Source: an uncultured Chlorobiaceae bacterium | GTDB lineage: Bacteria; Bacteroidota; Chlorobiia; Chlorobiales; Chlorobiaceae | Direction: 5' to 3' | Assembly: GCA_903895195.1 (NCBI GenBank) | Contig: CAITSZ010000039.1 | Coordinates: forward strand, 1 to 64,000 | DNA: 64,000 nt | Shown here: one piece after another, positions 18,028-28,654 of the stretch | Layout of the letters: the number at the start of each line of letters is the position of its first letter | Position numbering within the stretch: the first letter of the stretch is position 1 | Program-made: the position numbers and the translations under genes | The notes under the pieces: model-generated | Told to the model about the DNA's origin: nothing | Seen by the model: only the letters and a program-made list of their open reading frames with translations | The model's database searches: none

Positions 18028-18342
18028 TCTCTTCCCTGCCAACAGCCCACTGCCCACTGCCAACTGCCGACTCTCTTCCTCCCTTGCCGACTGCCAACTA
18101 ATTCTTCTCTTCTCCCAGCACTCAGCACTCAGCACTCAGCACTTCTTCCCCCCTGCCCACTGCCCACTGCCAACTGCCGACTGCCAACTCTCTTCCTCCC
18201 TTGCCAACTGCCCACTGCCAACTGCCAACTAATTCTTCTCTTCTCCCAGCACTCAGCACTCAGCACTCAGCACTTCTTCCCCCTGCCAACTGCCCACTGC
18301 TGACTGCCAACTCTCTTCTCTTCCCTCAGCACTCTCCTTCTC
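18028..18342 (+). repeat. Heptanucleotide repeat array D (longest)
   Basis: About 315 bases of 7-base units, alternating CCAACTG/CCCACTG/CCGACTG blocks with CAGCACT blocks, joined by CTCTTCC-rich linkers. The array contains a direct duplication: the block around 18071-18160 recurs with an offset of 117 bases at its left part and 131 at its right part. The difference, 14, equals two heptamers. The remaining 90 bases to the next gene (18436) hold no further repeat. Confidence 0.92.
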
Positions 18343-18435
18343 CCCAAGTTCCCCGGGAACTGATTATATTCAACTATACGTTTGAATTAACTAAGTCGAT
18401 GCTACTAACAGATTTTCCAATACTTACTTCCAATT

Positions 18436-19131
18436 ATGAAATCATTTAAAGGGACAGTGCTCGTTGTCGGGGCTACAGGCAGAACCGGTGCATGGGTAGT
18501 CAAGCGCCTGCAGCATCACCAGATAGAGTTCCATCTATTTGTTCAATCAGGTGAAAAAGCTCTTGGATTATTTGGCCCTGAGGTGATTGATCGGCTTACG
18601 ATCGGCTCAATTGAGCATGCGGAAGAAATAAAGGCCGCCATAGGCACTGCTGCAGCTGTTATTTGTACTGTAGGCGGCAATGTAACAGATCCGGCAGCTC
18701 CTCCCCCTTCTGCTATTGATAGAGATGGAGTGAAGCGCCTCGCATTGCTTGCAAAAGAAAACGGGGTTAAACAGTTCATTCTCATAAGCTCTCTCGCTGT
18801 CACAAAGCCGGAACACCCGATGAACAAATACGGACAGGTGCTTATGATGAAACTGGAAGGCGAAAATGAAGTGCGCAGACTCTTTTCCGAGCCCGGATAT
18901 TCATACACCATTCTTCGTCCCGGCGGCTTGATTGATGGGCCTCCAATGAATCATGACCTCTATTTTGACACCGGTGACAAAATATCTACCGGCGTTATAG
19001 ACCGAAGCGATGTGGCTGAAGTTGCCGTTATTTCTCTGTTTAATCCTGAAGCCCACAACCTTACTTTCGAGCTCATACAGTCTGAAAAGGCCCCGCAATC
19101 ATCTCTCAAGCGTTATTTCAAGCATAAATAA
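18436..19131 (+). CDS. Atypical SDR / NmrA-like NAD(P)-binding protein
   Basis: The 231-residue protein has the dinucleotide-binding loop VLVVGATGRTGAWVVKRL (residues 8-25), the usual loss of the catalytic YxxxK, and FILISSLAVTKPEHPMNKYG followed by YTILRPGGLIDG. These features match SDR_a5/NmrA-like proteins, which are reductases, sensors or cofactor-binding chaperones. The substrate is unknown. It is monocistronic between a repeat array and an AT-rich gap, and no good ribosome binding site precedes the ATG. Confidence 0.8.
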   Translation: MKSFKGTVLVVGATGRTGAWVVKRLQHHQIEFHLFVQSGEKALGLFGPEVIDRLTIGSIEHAEEIKAAIGTAAAVICTVGGNVTDPAAPPPSAIDRDGVKRLALLAKENGVKQFILISSLAVTKPEHPMNKYGQVLMMKLEGENEVRRLFSEPGYSYTILRPGGLIDGPPMNHDLYFDTGDKISTGVIDRSDVAEVAVISLFNPEAHNLTFELIQSEKAPQSSLKRYFKHK

Positions 19132-19490
19132 TACATACAAAAAGTCAAAACCACTCTAAGCATAGCTACACAAATAATAATACGTAACAATGCATATTAT
19201 TCGGCAAATTTACCACCATAAGTCACCACTACAGAAGGATAATAACATAGCATAGTACTAACTGAAAGATAAAAGAGAACACTCAAATGACCAACGAAAA
19301 AATATCAATATAACGAATAGGAATATTTTGTTTTTCATACAGTTAATTCGCCATCCTGAGTATTAAATAACTTTTACATAACGACTGTTATAGTATTTCA
19401 TTATAAGCATTTATAATATCCATGAAAACAATATTTATTAACATCACGCCGCTTAGTTATTGGTGATTTAAACAACCTATATTATCTCCA
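19132..19490. other. AT-rich gap between SDR and OGG genes
   Basis: About 360 very AT-rich bases with no credible ORF, RNA gene or repeat. It may hold the promoter of the glycosylase gene. Confidence 0.5.
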
Positions 19491-20426
19491 GTGTATACTA
19501 TAACAACAGCTTCGTTGTGCAATATATCCATAAAGGATATTCTCTTTAGCGGGCAATCTTTTCTATGGAATGTGCATGCCTTTGATAAGGATTATTATTG
19601 TTCAATAATAGATTCATCTCCTGTATTCATTAAGCAGCTATCAGGCAATGAGATTGAAATAAATTCTACTCGTAATGAGTTCTATGGAGTGCCGTTGCAG
19701 GAATTTATTCGCACCTATTTTTCCCTTGATATTGACACCTGTAATGTTTTCCCTGAAACTTTCCTTCTGTCTCATCCCGAACTTTGGAAACTTCTTGAAG
19801 AGTATTTCCCTCTGAGAATTCTTCGCCAGGATCCTTTTGAAACCATGATAATGTTCATGTGTGCTCAGGGTATTGGAATGCACCTTATCAGAAAACAGGT
19901 TGCGATGCTTACTGAAAACTATGGCGAAGCAATCCCGGTAACCTTTAAGGGAAAGAGTCTTGTTCTGCATAACTTCCCCACTCCCCAAAGGCTTGCTGCG
20001 GCTGATCCTTTTACCCTCAGTCGCTGCACAAACAACAATCGGCTCAGGGCTGCAAACATAATTTCAGCCTCCCGCAGAATTGTTGAAGGGTCAATTGACC
20101 TTGATAGCCTTCGCAACAAACAGATGCCTCTTGATGAGCTTCGCCTGACGCTCTCCCAGAACAGCGGTATAGGGTTTAAAATCGCTGACTGTATAGCTCT
20201 CTTCGGTCTTGGACGTTTTGATGCATTCCCTATTGATACCCATGTCAGGCAATACCTCGGAACATGGTTCAAAAGTGCTGCTGCACTTCGATCTTTAAGC
20301 CCTGCAACGTATCTTATGATGGATGCTGAAGCACGAACACTATTAAACCCCGAGTTTGCAGGGTATGCCGGCCATATCCTCTTCCACTGCTGGCGCAAGG
20401 AGATTAAAAAATTGCGATCATTTTAA
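19491..20426 (+). CDS. 8-oxoguanine DNA glycosylase/AP lyase, OGG1 type
   Basis: The 311-residue protein starts with GTG. Its N-terminal domain carries ILFSGQSFLWN, the OGG_N signature. The HhH-GPD domain has the helix-hairpin-helix SGIGFKIADCIALFGLGRF with the catalytic Lys at 230, and DAFPIDTHV with Asp249. The spacing of 19 residues between Lys and Asp equals that in human OGG1 (249/268). It should excise 8-oxoguanine opposite C and nick the abasic site. No Shine-Dalgarno is evident. It stands alone upstream of an SDR gene. Confidence 0.88.
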   Translation: MYTITTASLCNISIKDILFSGQSFLWNVHAFDKDYYCSIIDSSPVFIKQLSGNEIEINSTRNEFYGVPLQEFIRTYFSLDIDTCNVFPETFLLSHPELWKLLEEYFPLRILRQDPFETMIMFMCAQGIGMHLIRKQVAMLTENYGEAIPVTFKGKSLVLHNFPTPQRLAAADPFTLSRCTNNNRLRAANIISASRRIVEGSIDLDSLRNKQMPLDELRLTLSQNSGIGFKIADCIALFGLGRFDAFPIDTHVRQYLGTWFKSAAALRSLSPATYLMMDAEARTLLNPEFAGYAGHILFHCWRKEIKKLRSF

Positions 20427-20473
20427 TGACGCATCGATAAGCTGTAAACCACTCAATCAATAAGGAGTCTACC

Positions 20474-21361
20474 ATGACCGTCGCAAAAAAAGTGCTCATT
20501 ACAGGTGCTTCCGGATATTTAGGACGGTATGCCGTACAGGCATTCAAGGATAAGGGCTACTATGTACGGGCGCTTGTCAGAAACCCTGACAAGATTAAAA
20601 CTCCCGGACTTCATGGCGAGCCAGCTGTATTCGATATCATTGACGAGATCGTTATTGGTGACGTAACCTCTCCTGAAACTCTTACCGGCCTCTGCAAGGG
20701 CATTGATATTGTATTTTGCGCTCTTGGTCTCACCTCCCCTGATGCCCGTCACACCAGCTACGATGTTGATTACCTTGGCAACAAACGCATTCTCGACCAG
20801 GCAATTGCCGAACATGTTTCAAGATTCATCTATGTATCAGTTTTCAATCAGGATAAGATGCCCGGGATCCCGACCATCAAGTCCCACGAGCTCTTTGTTG
20901 CCGATCTCAAAACATCCGGTCTCTCATGGGCAGTCATCCGTCCGAACGGCTATTTTTCAGACATGGGACGGTTTTTTTCAATGGCCGAAAGCGGCCATAT
21001 CTTCATGATTGGCGATGGCGATAAAAAAATCAACCCCGTCCATGGCGCTGATCTTGCCAGAGTCTGTGTCGATGCCGTAGATGGAGATAAACGCGAAATC
21101 CCTGTTGGCGGGCCTGATATCTTCACCTTCAAAGAGACTATGGACCTTGCATTCCACGCCTGCGGCAAAACACCATGGATAACAGAACTCCCCATGTGGC
21201 TTGCTGAAGGCGGCCTGATGATAACCGGCCTGTTCAACCGCAACCTGGCCGATCTGCTCTCATTTGCCGTTGAAGCCCTAAAATTTGACCATGTAGCACC
21301 GGCATACGGCACCCGTCATCTCAAGGATTTCTTCGCAGAACTGGCCGCTGCAAAACATTGA
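20474..21361 (+). CDS. Atypical SDR-family NAD(P)-dependent protein
   Basis: A 295-residue extended-type NmrA/SDR protein. It has the loop VLITGASGYLGRYAVQAF (residues 7-24), then IDIVFCALGLTSPDARH and FIYVSVFNQDKMPG, followed by WAVIRPNGYFSDMGRFFSMA. The NPVHGADLARVCVDAV segment is typical of complex I NDUFA9-like and related SDRs. The YxxxK catalytic pair is not evident. AAGGAG lies eight bases before the ATG. It is the third SDR of this general type in the window besides bciA and 18436. The substrate is unknown; in a phototroph, pigment or quinone chemistry is possible. Confidence 0.82.
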   Translation: MTVAKKVLITGASGYLGRYAVQAFKDKGYYVRALVRNPDKIKTPGLHGEPAVFDIIDEIVIGDVTSPETLTGLCKGIDIVFCALGLTSPDARHTSYDVDYLGNKRILDQAIAEHVSRFIYVSVFNQDKMPGIPTIKSHELFVADLKTSGLSWAVIRPNGYFSDMGRFFSMAESGHIFMIGDGDKKINPVHGADLARVCVDAVDGDKREIPVGGPDIFTFKETMDLAFHACGKTPWITELPMWLAEGGLMITGLFNRNLADLLSFAVEALKFDHVAPAYGTRHLKDFFAELAAAKH

Positions 21362-21587
21362 TTCTATTGACACTGCACCGGCCATGCTTGACATTGGTGT
21401 ATCATTATTACCGGGATGGAAACGGGTTCGACCTTTCACCCTTTTTTTTCACGGCTTCCCCCTTTTTTCTCAATGTCTAATTCAATACCTTAAGGCTCGA
21501 TTGAATATGGAGGGATAAGCAGGCGGAACAGCCCTCTTTTCCACTACATAACACTACCAGAAACTTTAGAGACGCAAATAACAGTAC

Positions 21588-24500
21588 ATGTTGAAAATTT
21601 TTGAAAAGGTCTTCGGTTCCAAGCACGATAAGGATATAAAAAAAATCCAGCCGGTTATCGCCATTATCAATGAGCTTCAGGGCGCATTGTCATCGCTCAG
21701 TGACGACCAGCTCCGCGGAAAAGGGCTGGAACTGAAAAAGAAGGTTCGCAGCGTTCTGGAGCCAATAGAGCTTGAGAAAAAAACTCTTACACATAAGCTT
21801 GACAACCCGGATATCAATATAGAAGAGGCTGAAACTGTAAATGTCCGGCTTGACGCCCTGGCCGAAGAGTATGAGAAGGCTACAGCGAAAATACTCGATG
21901 AAATCCTTCCTGAAACGTTTGCCCTTGTAAAAGAGACCTGCGTCCGCCTTAAAGGTCTTAAGTACGAGGTCATGGGACGTGAGATGATCTGGGATATGGT
22001 TCCTTACGATGTTCAGCTTATCGGCGGCGTTGTGCTTCATTCCGGAAAAATATCCGAAATGGCAACCGGTGAAGGTAAAACCCTTGTTTCAACACTGCCT
22101 GTTTTCCTCAATGCGCTCACAGAAAGGGGTGTCCATGTTGTTACGGTCAACGATTACCTGGCTCAGAGAGACAAAGAGTGGATGAACCCTGTGTTTGATT
22201 TCCATAATCTTTCGGTCGGTGTTATTCTCAACACCATGATCCCCGAAGAACGACGGGTACAGTACCAGTGTGATATTACCTACGGCACCAACAACGAGCT
22301 TGGATTTGACTACCTGCGCGACAACATGGCCGCAACTCCCGAAGAGATGGTTCAGCGCAACTTCTATTTTGGAATTGTTGATGAGGTAGACAGCGTTCTT
22401 ATTGATGAGGCAAGAACTCCGCTTATTATTTCAGGGCCTGTTCCAAATGCCGACAACAGTAAGTTTCAGGAAATCAAACCATGGATTGAACAGCTGGTCC
22501 GTGCTCAGCAGCACCTGGTGGCAACCTACCTTGGTGAAGCTGAAAAAGTTCTGAAAACAAAACCTAATGATACGGATGCAGGTCTTGCGCTTTTGCGTGT
22601 CAAACGCGGGCAGCCGAAAAATACACGTTACATCAAGATGCTCTCCCAGCAGGGTATTGGTAAACTTATCCAGAGTACCGAGAACGAATACCTTAAAGAC
22701 AATTCGAGCAGAATGCAGGAGGTCGACGACGAGCTCTATTTTGCTGTTGACGAAAAGGGTGGAACTATCGACTTGACCGATAAAGGGCGCGAGTTTCTCA
22801 GCAAGCTCAGCCATCAGGACAGCGATATTTTCATGCTTCCGGATGTAGGTTCTGAAGTTGCCGCTATTGAGAGTGATGCAGCGGTTGTTACTGCTGATAA
22901 AATCCAGAAAAAAGACGAAGTCTACCGCCTCTTTGCAGAGCGCTCAGAACGCCTGCACAATATCAGTCAGCTCTTGAAAGCATACTCGCTCTTCCAGCGC
23001 GATGATGAGTACGTCGTGCAGAACGGCCAGGTTATGATTGTGGATGAATTTACCGGCCGCATTCTTTCCGGTCGCCGCTACAGCGATGGTCTGCATCAGG
23101 CTATCGAGGCAAAGGAGAATGTCAGGATTGAGGGTGAAACACAGACCATGGCCACCATCACCATCCAGAACTTTTTCCGCCTCTATAAAAAGCTTGCCGG
23201 TATGACCGGTACGGCTGAAACTGAGGCTTCCGAATTCTTTGAAATCTACAAGCTCGATGTTGTTGTTATTCCCACCAACACCACAATAATCCGCAAGGAT
23301 ATGGACGATCTTGTCTATAAAACCAGGCGTGAAAAGTACAATGCGGTTGCCCTGAAGGTTGAAGAGCTGCAGAAAAAAGGTCAGCCTGTCCTTGTAGGTA
23401 CAACAAGTGTAGAGGTCTCTGAAACACTTTCAAGGATGCTTCGCGCCAGAAAAATAGCGCACAATGTGCTGAATGCGAAGCAGAACGATCGCGAAGCGGA
23501 AGTTGTTGCCGAAGCAGGTCAGAAAAATGCGGTGACCATTGCCACCAACATGGCTGGCCGAGGAACCGATATCAAGCTTGGAGCAGGGGTACGAGAGCTC
23601 GGCGGCCTCTTTATTCTCGGTTCAGAGCGTCACGAGTCACGCCGTATTGACCGCCAGCTCCGTGGACGTGCCGGACGTCAGGGCGATCCGGGTGAATCGG
23701 TCTTTTTCGTCTCGCTTGAGGATGAACTGATGCGCCTCTTTGGTTCTGACAGGGTTATTTCCGTGATGGATCGCCTTGGCCATGAAGAGGGTGATGTGAT
23801 TGAACACTCAATGATCACCAAATCCATTGAACGCGCGCAGAAAAAAGTTGAAGATCAGAACTTTGCCATTCGTAAACGTCTGCTGGAGTATGACGATGTC
23901 CTCAATCAGCAGCGTGAGGTCATCTATTCGCGTCGTAAAAACGGCCTTCTCAAGGAGCGCCTGACACTTGATATCCTGGACCTGTTAAAAGATTACAGTG
24001 AAGTGGTTGTAAAAAAATACCACAAGGAGCATGACGTCGATGGTCTTGAAGAGCAGTTGCTGCGCGAGCTTTCGATTGAGTTCAAACCTGATGCTGATAC
24101 CTTTGACCGCGAAAGCGTCGAGGTAATAGCTGGAAAACTCTACGATACAGCCCTTGCTTTTTACCGCCGGAAAGAGGCAGCCGTACCTTTAGAGATTATG
24201 CAGCAGATTGAAAAATATGCTGTTTTGAGCGTCATTGACCTCCGCTGGAGAGAGCATCTCCGTGAAATCGACTCTCTGCGTGAAGGCATCAATTTACGTG
24301 CGTACGGCCAGAAAGATCCGTTGCTGGAGTACAAACAGGAGGCCTTCCGTCTCTTTGTTGACCTTCTCCGAGATATTGAGCACGAAACCCTCTCTCTTGC
24401 CTTCAAGCTCTTCCCTGTCGATCCTGAGGAAGCTCGCGAAATGGAAGAAAAACAGCGTAAAGCTGCAATCCGTCAGGACAGGCTTGTCGCTCAGCATCAG

Positions 24501-24680
24501 GCGGCCGAAAGTGTCTATACGGCATCGTTTGGCGTTGATATGGCCCCTGGTGACGGTGAAAATGAGGGTGCACCAAACCCGCAGCAGCCGGTGATTGCTG
24601 ATAAAAAGCCTGGCCGCAATGATGAATGCCCTTGCGGAAGCGGAAAGAAATATAAAAACTGTCACGGCCAGCAGCCCTGA
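21588..24680 (+). CDS. secA: Protein translocase ATPase SecA
   Basis: SecA (1030 residues) drives preproteins through SecYEG. Walker A is in [14 protein letters not shown] near residue 160, [15 protein letters not shown] near 265, and helicase motif VI is in [16 protein letters not shown] near 690. The C-terminal zinc site is [15 protein letters not shown]. Compared with the E. coli enzyme it has an insertion of over 100 residues after [10 protein letters not shown], as is usual in Bacteroidetes/Chlorobi SecA. The start ATG follows a 226-base gap. purL begins 26 bases after the stop, so the two are probably co-transcribed. Confidence 0.97.
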   Translation: MLKIFEKVFGSKHDKDIKKIQPVIAIINELQGALSSLSDDQLRGKGLELKKKVRSVLEPIELEKKTLTHKLDNPDINIEEAETVNVRLDALAEEYEKATAKILDEILPETFALVKETCVRLKGLKYEVMGREMIWDMVPYDVQLIGGVVLHSGKISEMATGEGKTLVSTLPVFLNALTERGVHVVTVNDYLAQRDKEWMNPVFDFHNLSVGVILNTMIPEERRVQYQCDITYGTNNELGFDYLRDNMAATPEEMVQRNFYFGIVDEVDSVLIDEARTPLIISGPVPNADNSKFQEIKPWIEQLVRAQQHLVATYLGEAEKVLKTKPNDTDAGLALLRVKRGQPKNTRYIKMLSQQGIGKLIQSTENEYLKDNSSRMQEVDDELYFAVDEKGGTIDLTDKGREFLSKLSHQDSDIFMLPDVGSEVAAIESDAAVVTADKIQKKDEVYRLFAERSERLHNISQLLKAYSLFQRDDEYVVQNGQVMIVDEFTGRILSGRRYSDGLHQAIEAKENVRIEGETQTMATITIQNFFRLYKKLAGMTGTAETEASEFFEIYKLDVVVIPTNTTIIRKDMDDLVYKTRREKYNAVALKVEELQKKGQPVLVGTTSVEVSETLSRMLRARKIAHNVLNAKQNDREAEVVAEAGQKNAVTIATNMAGRGTDIKLGAGVRELGGLFILGSERHESRRIDRQLRGRAGRQGDPGESVFFVSLEDELMRLFGSDRVISVMDRLGHEEGDVIEHSMITKSIERAQKKVEDQNFAIRKRLLEYDDVLNQQREVIYSRRKNGLLKERLTLDILDLLKDYSEVVVKKYHKEHDVDGLEEQLLRELSIEFKPDADTFDRESVEVIAGKLYDTALAFYRRKEAAVPLEIMQQIEKYAVLSVIDLRWREHLREIDSLREGINLRAYGQKDPLLEYKQEAFRLFVDLLRDIEHETLSLAFKLFPVDPEEAREMEEKQRKAAIRQDRLVAQHQAAESVYTASFGVDMAPGDGENEGAPNPQQPVIADKKPGRNDECPCGSGKKYKNCHGQQP

Positions 24681-24706
24681 TCCCTTGAAACGTTTAGCGG
24701 GTACAA

Positions 24707-26992
24707 ATGAAACATACTGAAGTCCAGGTTACTCTTGCCATTGCTGCAGAACACGGTTTGAATGCGGAAGAATATGGAAAGATCCTTACCATTCTCGGAA
24801 GAACACCTTCGTTTACCGAGATTGGAATTTTTTCTGTCATGTGGTCGGAGCACTGCAGTTATAAAAACTCCATTGCCGTTCTTAAAACTCTTCCCCGCGA
24901 TGGTGAGGCTCTTCTGACCTCCGCCGGTGAAGAAAATGCGGGTCTCGTCGATATCGGCGACAATCTGGCGGTAGCCTTCAAAATCGAGTCGCACAACCAC
25001 CCTTCAGCCGTTGAACCCTATCAGGGCGCAGCTACCGGCGTCGGGGGAATTCACCGCGATATTTTTACGATGGGTGCCCGCCCTGTTGCATCGCTCAACT
25101 CACTCCGCTTCGGCTCTCCAAAAGATCCCCGTGTCCGCTATCTGGTTGATGGCGTCGTTCGCGGCATAGGTGATTACGGCAACTCGTTTGGCGTTCCGAC
25201 GGTCGGTGGTGAAATTTATTTTGAAGAGGGCTATACCGGCAATCCCCTGGTCAACGCCATGTCAGTCGGCATCGTTGAGCATAACAAAACCGTCAGTGCA
25301 ACCGCCTATGGTGAGGGAAATCCGGTGCTTATCGTCGGCTCCTCAACTGGAAGGGATGGAATTCATGGCGCAACATTCGCCTCTGAAGATCTCAGTGAAG
25401 CCTCAGAAGACAAGCGACCGAGCGTTCAGGTTGGCGACCCTTTTGCCGAAAAGCTTCTCCTTGAAGCAACTCTCGAAGCCATTGCAACCGGCTATGTTGT
25501 CGGCCTGCAGGATATGGGTGCAGCAGGCATCACCAGTTCCACCTCCGAGATGAGTGCAAGAGGCATTGAAAAACTGGGAACAGGCGGCATTGAAATTGAT
25601 CTGGACCTTGTTCCGATTCGTGAAGTCGGCATGAGCGCATACGAAATCATGCTCTCCGAATCACAGGAACGAATGCTGATTGTTGCTGCAAAAGGATTTG
25701 AAGACAAAATAATTGAAGTCTACCGTAAATGGGATGTGCTTGCTGTCACTATCGGCCGTGTGACCAGCGACAACCAGGTCAGGGTTTTTCATCAGGGTGC
25801 TGTAGTTGCGGAAATCCCTGCAGAAACGCTCGTTCTTGGAGGAGGAGCTCCCGTCTACATCCGCGAAGCTGTGGAAAAAAAGCCGGAAACACCGGTCGCA
25901 AAGCTTGTTGAGGATAAAAACCTTGATTTCAAGACACTGAGCAGCGAACTGCTTTCACGTCCTAATATCGCAAGCAAGCAATGGGTCTATCGCCAGTATG
26001 ACTCCATGGTGCAGACCAACACCGTGACACCTGTTGGCCATACAGACGCAGCTGTCATCCGTATAAAAGGCTCCCGTAAAGGGCTTGCTATGAAAACAGA
26101 CTGTAACGCCCGGTACGTCTATCTCAATCCGCTCGCAGGCGGTAAAATAGCTGTTGCCGAGTGTGCAAGGAACATTGCCTGTTCAGGAGCCAAGCCGCTT
26201 GCCATCACCAACTGCCTCAATTTCGGCAACCCCTATAAACCGGAAGTATACTTTCAGTTCAAGGAGTCAGTCCGGGGTATGGGCGAAGCATGTCGGGCCT
26301 TTAACACACCGGTAACCGGCGGAAACGTCAGTTTCTATAACGAAACAAATATCGGCGGTGTTCGCTCGGCTATCTACCCGACACCGACCATAGGCATGAT
26401 TGGACTTCTCGATGATATCGACAATCTTGTAGGATCAACCTTCACCTGCTCCGGCGACGCAATAATTCTCCTTGGTTATCCTGACCTCACGCTTGAGGGT
26501 TCTGAATACCTTGTCATGAACTACGAAACACCTGGTCAGGATGCTCCGGCAATCGACCTTGACCATGAAAAAAATCTCCAGGATCTGCTTGTTTCGCTTG
26601 CCGCCAAAAAGCTTGTTCACTCCGCACACGATATTTCTGATGGTGGGCTCTTCGTTGCCCTTGCTGAAAAAGCAATCATGAACGCTGCTTCCCCGCTCGG
26701 CTTCAAGGTTGACCTTGAAGAGTCCGACAGCGGTCCATACCACATTCAGCAGCAGCTCTTTTCTGAAGCTCAGGGACGCGTCATTCTCAGCATAGCGCCC
26801 GACCATGCTCGAGAGGTGATTGAAGCAGCCAATACACACAATGTTCCCGTCCGGGTTATTGGAAAAGTTGTCGATCATGATGCAGTTATTTCGATTAACG
26901 GCGAAGAAATTGTTCACTTCCAGCTTGGAGAGCTTACCGGGGCATACTACCACTCGCTTGAGCACTCGCTTCACCTGGATGAACTTCCTTGA
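24707..26992 (+). CDS. purL: Phosphoribosylformylglycinamidine synthase subunit PurL
   Basis: The 761-residue protein is the small-type PurL, which works with PurQ and PurS in the fourth step of purine synthesis. It begins with the FGAM-synthase signature [12 protein letters not shown] near residue 45, followed by the ATP-site segment [20 protein letters not shown]. The second half repeats the AIRS fold ([20 protein letters not shown]). Length and order are standard for the non-fused form. purQ and purS are not in the window. It lies 26 bases downstream of secA and 48 bases upstream of nnrDE. Confidence 0.96.
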   Translation: MKHTEVQVTLAIAAEHGLNAEEYGKILTILGRTPSFTEIGIFSVMWSEHCSYKNSIAVLKTLPRDGEALLTSAGEENAGLVDIGDNLAVAFKIESHNHPSAVEPYQGAATGVGGIHRDIFTMGARPVASLNSLRFGSPKDPRVRYLVDGVVRGIGDYGNSFGVPTVGGEIYFEEGYTGNPLVNAMSVGIVEHNKTVSATAYGEGNPVLIVGSSTGRDGIHGATFASEDLSEASEDKRPSVQVGDPFAEKLLLEATLEAIATGYVVGLQDMGAAGITSSTSEMSARGIEKLGTGGIEIDLDLVPIREVGMSAYEIMLSESQERMLIVAAKGFEDKIIEVYRKWDVLAVTIGRVTSDNQVRVFHQGAVVAEIPAETLVLGGGAPVYIREAVEKKPETPVAKLVEDKNLDFKTLSSELLSRPNIASKQWVYRQYDSMVQTNTVTPVGHTDAAVIRIKGSRKGLAMKTDCNARYVYLNPLAGGKIAVAECARNIACSGAKPLAITNCLNFGNPYKPEVYFQFKESVRGMGEACRAFNTPVTGGNVSFYNETNIGGVRSAIYPTPTIGMIGLLDDIDNLVGSTFTCSGDAIILLGYPDLTLEGSEYLVMNYETPGQDAPAIDLDHEKNLQDLLVSLAAKKLVHSAHDISDGGLFVALAEKAIMNAASPLGFKVDLEESDSGPYHIQQQLFSEAQGRVILSIAPDHAREVIEAANTHNVPVRVIGKVVDHDAVISINGEEIVHFQLGELTGAYYHSLEHSLHLDELP

Positions 26993-27046
26993 CGAACATT
27001 AACGAAGATTAATCCTTCCCTCTAAGGGAACGAAGGAGAGTTGACG

Positions 27047-28636
27047 ATGCTGCCGGTTCTAACTGCGCTGGAAATGAAAAAGGCCGACTTGGCGGCAATA
27101 GAAGAGCTTCATATAGGCGAAACCCGTCTTATGGAGCTTGCCGGACGTGAATGCCTCCGCATTATACAGGAAACCCTGCAACACCCCGACTCCCTTGCCG
27201 GTCTCTCTTTTCTTCTCGTCGCGGGCAAAGGCAACAACGGCGGCGACGGCTTTGTGCTTGCCCGCCAACTTCTTAATCTTGAAGCATCAGTTGACCTCGT
27301 CCTTCTCTATCCAGAAACCGATCTTCAGGGAGTCAATCGCGAAGGCCTTGCCACTCTTGAGGTTTACACTGCATACACACCGAATCTGCGAATTTTCGAG
27401 AGCCACGACGAAGCACTTCCTTACGTCGGCGAAACCTCCTATGATATCCTGATTGATGCCATTATCGGCACAGGTCTTCGGCTGACAGAATCAAAACTGG
27501 AGCTTCCCTCCCCCCTTGCTGATGGTATTGAACTCATCAACACTCTCCGCGAACAAACAGGTGCCCTCACTCTTGCTGTCGATGTTCCCTCTGGCCTTGA
27601 TGCGACTACAGGGCTTGCTGCCAATCCGGCAATCGAGGCGGATGTCACCGTGACCATGGCATTTCTTAAAACAGGCCTTTACCTCAACGAAGGACCCTGT
27701 CGCTGCGGAGAGGTACATGTTGCAGAAATCTCCATCCCGTCATTTCTTGCCGAACACTCTTCCACGCTCTTGATCGATAAAGAGTTCGCCGCTGAACATT
27801 TCATTCTCAGGGAACAGGCAAGCGCAAAACATACCAATGGCAAGGTGCTCATTATTGCCGGGTCGCAGACTGAAAACTCCTCAATGCTCGGGGCCGCCAT
27901 TCTCTCAGCAAAGGCCGCTGTAAAATCCGGTGCCGGCTACGTCTGTCTTTCTGTTCCTATAGCTCTTGCATCGGCAATACACATTGCTCTCCCTGAAGTT
28001 GTTGTTATCGGAAGGGATATAGATTCCATAGTTGAAAAAGCCGCATGGGCAGACGCAATCATTATCGGTTGCGGACTTGGTCGCGATACAGAGGCAACTG
28101 ACCTCGTCAAGCAGCTTCTTTCCCGTCCTGAGATCACTCAAAAAAAGCTCATACTCGATGCTGACGCCCTTTACGCGCTCTCAATCGTCAATGCGTCGTC
28201 TTTATTGAAAAACTGCAGCGATGCGCTCCTTACGCCACATTACGGCGAATTCAGTCGTCTCTCTGGAGCCTCAGTTGAAGAAATTGCAGCAGACCCTATA
28301 GAAGCAGCCAGAAACTATGCCGGGCAGAACGGAGTATCAATCCTGTTAAAAGGAGCTCCAACGGTTATTGCTGACCCGGATGGGCCGGTTCTTTTAAACA
28401 CAAGCGGCACCGAAGCACTTGCTACAGCTGGCTCTGGAGATGTTCTTGCAGGTATTATTGTAGCTCTGGCGGCAAAAGGTGCTGATATCGTCAATGCTGC
28501 AGCTGCTGCATCCTGGTTTCACGGAAGGGCAGGAGACCTGGCAAGCGATGTTGCAAGTCTCGTCTCATCGGGCATGGTCATTGACTCACTGCAGCAGGCC
28601 TTTCAGGAGGTCTTTGAAGTTGAAGAACCTCTCTGA
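27047..28636 (+). CDS. nnr: Bifunctional NAD(P)H-hydrate epimerase / dehydratase
   Basis: A 529-residue fusion of NnrE (YjeF_N) and NnrD (carbohydrate-kinase-like). The epimerase part has GKGNNGGDGFVLARQLL near residue 65 and the Asp-containing DAIIGTGLRL segment. The dehydratase part has GCGLGRDTEATDLV and ends with ATAGSGDVLAGIIVAL, the nucleotide-binding loop. Together they repair damaged NADH/NADPH hydrates. The ATG at 27047 is preferred to the TTG at 27041 because GGAG then sits at a normal distance. It is last in a secA-purL-nnr run and converges on an aminotransferase 18 bases away. Confidence 0.94.
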   Translation: MLPVLTALEMKKADLAAIEELHIGETRLMELAGRECLRIIQETLQHPDSLAGLSFLLVAGKGNNGGDGFVLARQLLNLEASVDLVLLYPETDLQGVNREGLATLEVYTAYTPNLRIFESHDEALPYVGETSYDILIDAIIGTGLRLTESKLELPSPLADGIELINTLREQTGALTLAVDVPSGLDATTGLAANPAIEADVTVTMAFLKTGLYLNEGPCRCGEVHVAEISIPSFLAEHSSTLLIDKEFAAEHFILREQASAKHTNGKVLIIAGSQTENSSMLGAAILSAKAAVKSGAGYVCLSVPIALASAIHIALPEVVVIGRDIDSIVEKAAWADAIIIGCGLGRDTEATDLVKQLLSRPEITQKKLILDADALYALSIVNASSLLKNCSDALLTPHYGEFSRLSGASVEEIAADPIEAARNYAGQNGVSILLKGAPTVIADPDGPVLLNTSGTEALATAGSGDVLAGIIVALAAKGADIVNAAAAASWFHGRAGDLASDVASLVSSGMVIDSLQQAFQEVFEVEEPL

Positions 28637-28654
28637 CCCCCTTAAAGCAGCGTT

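Noticed and set aside
21404..21450. tRNA-like GGGTTCGA sequence
   Set aside because: No acceptor stem, D arm or anticodon arm can be formed around it.
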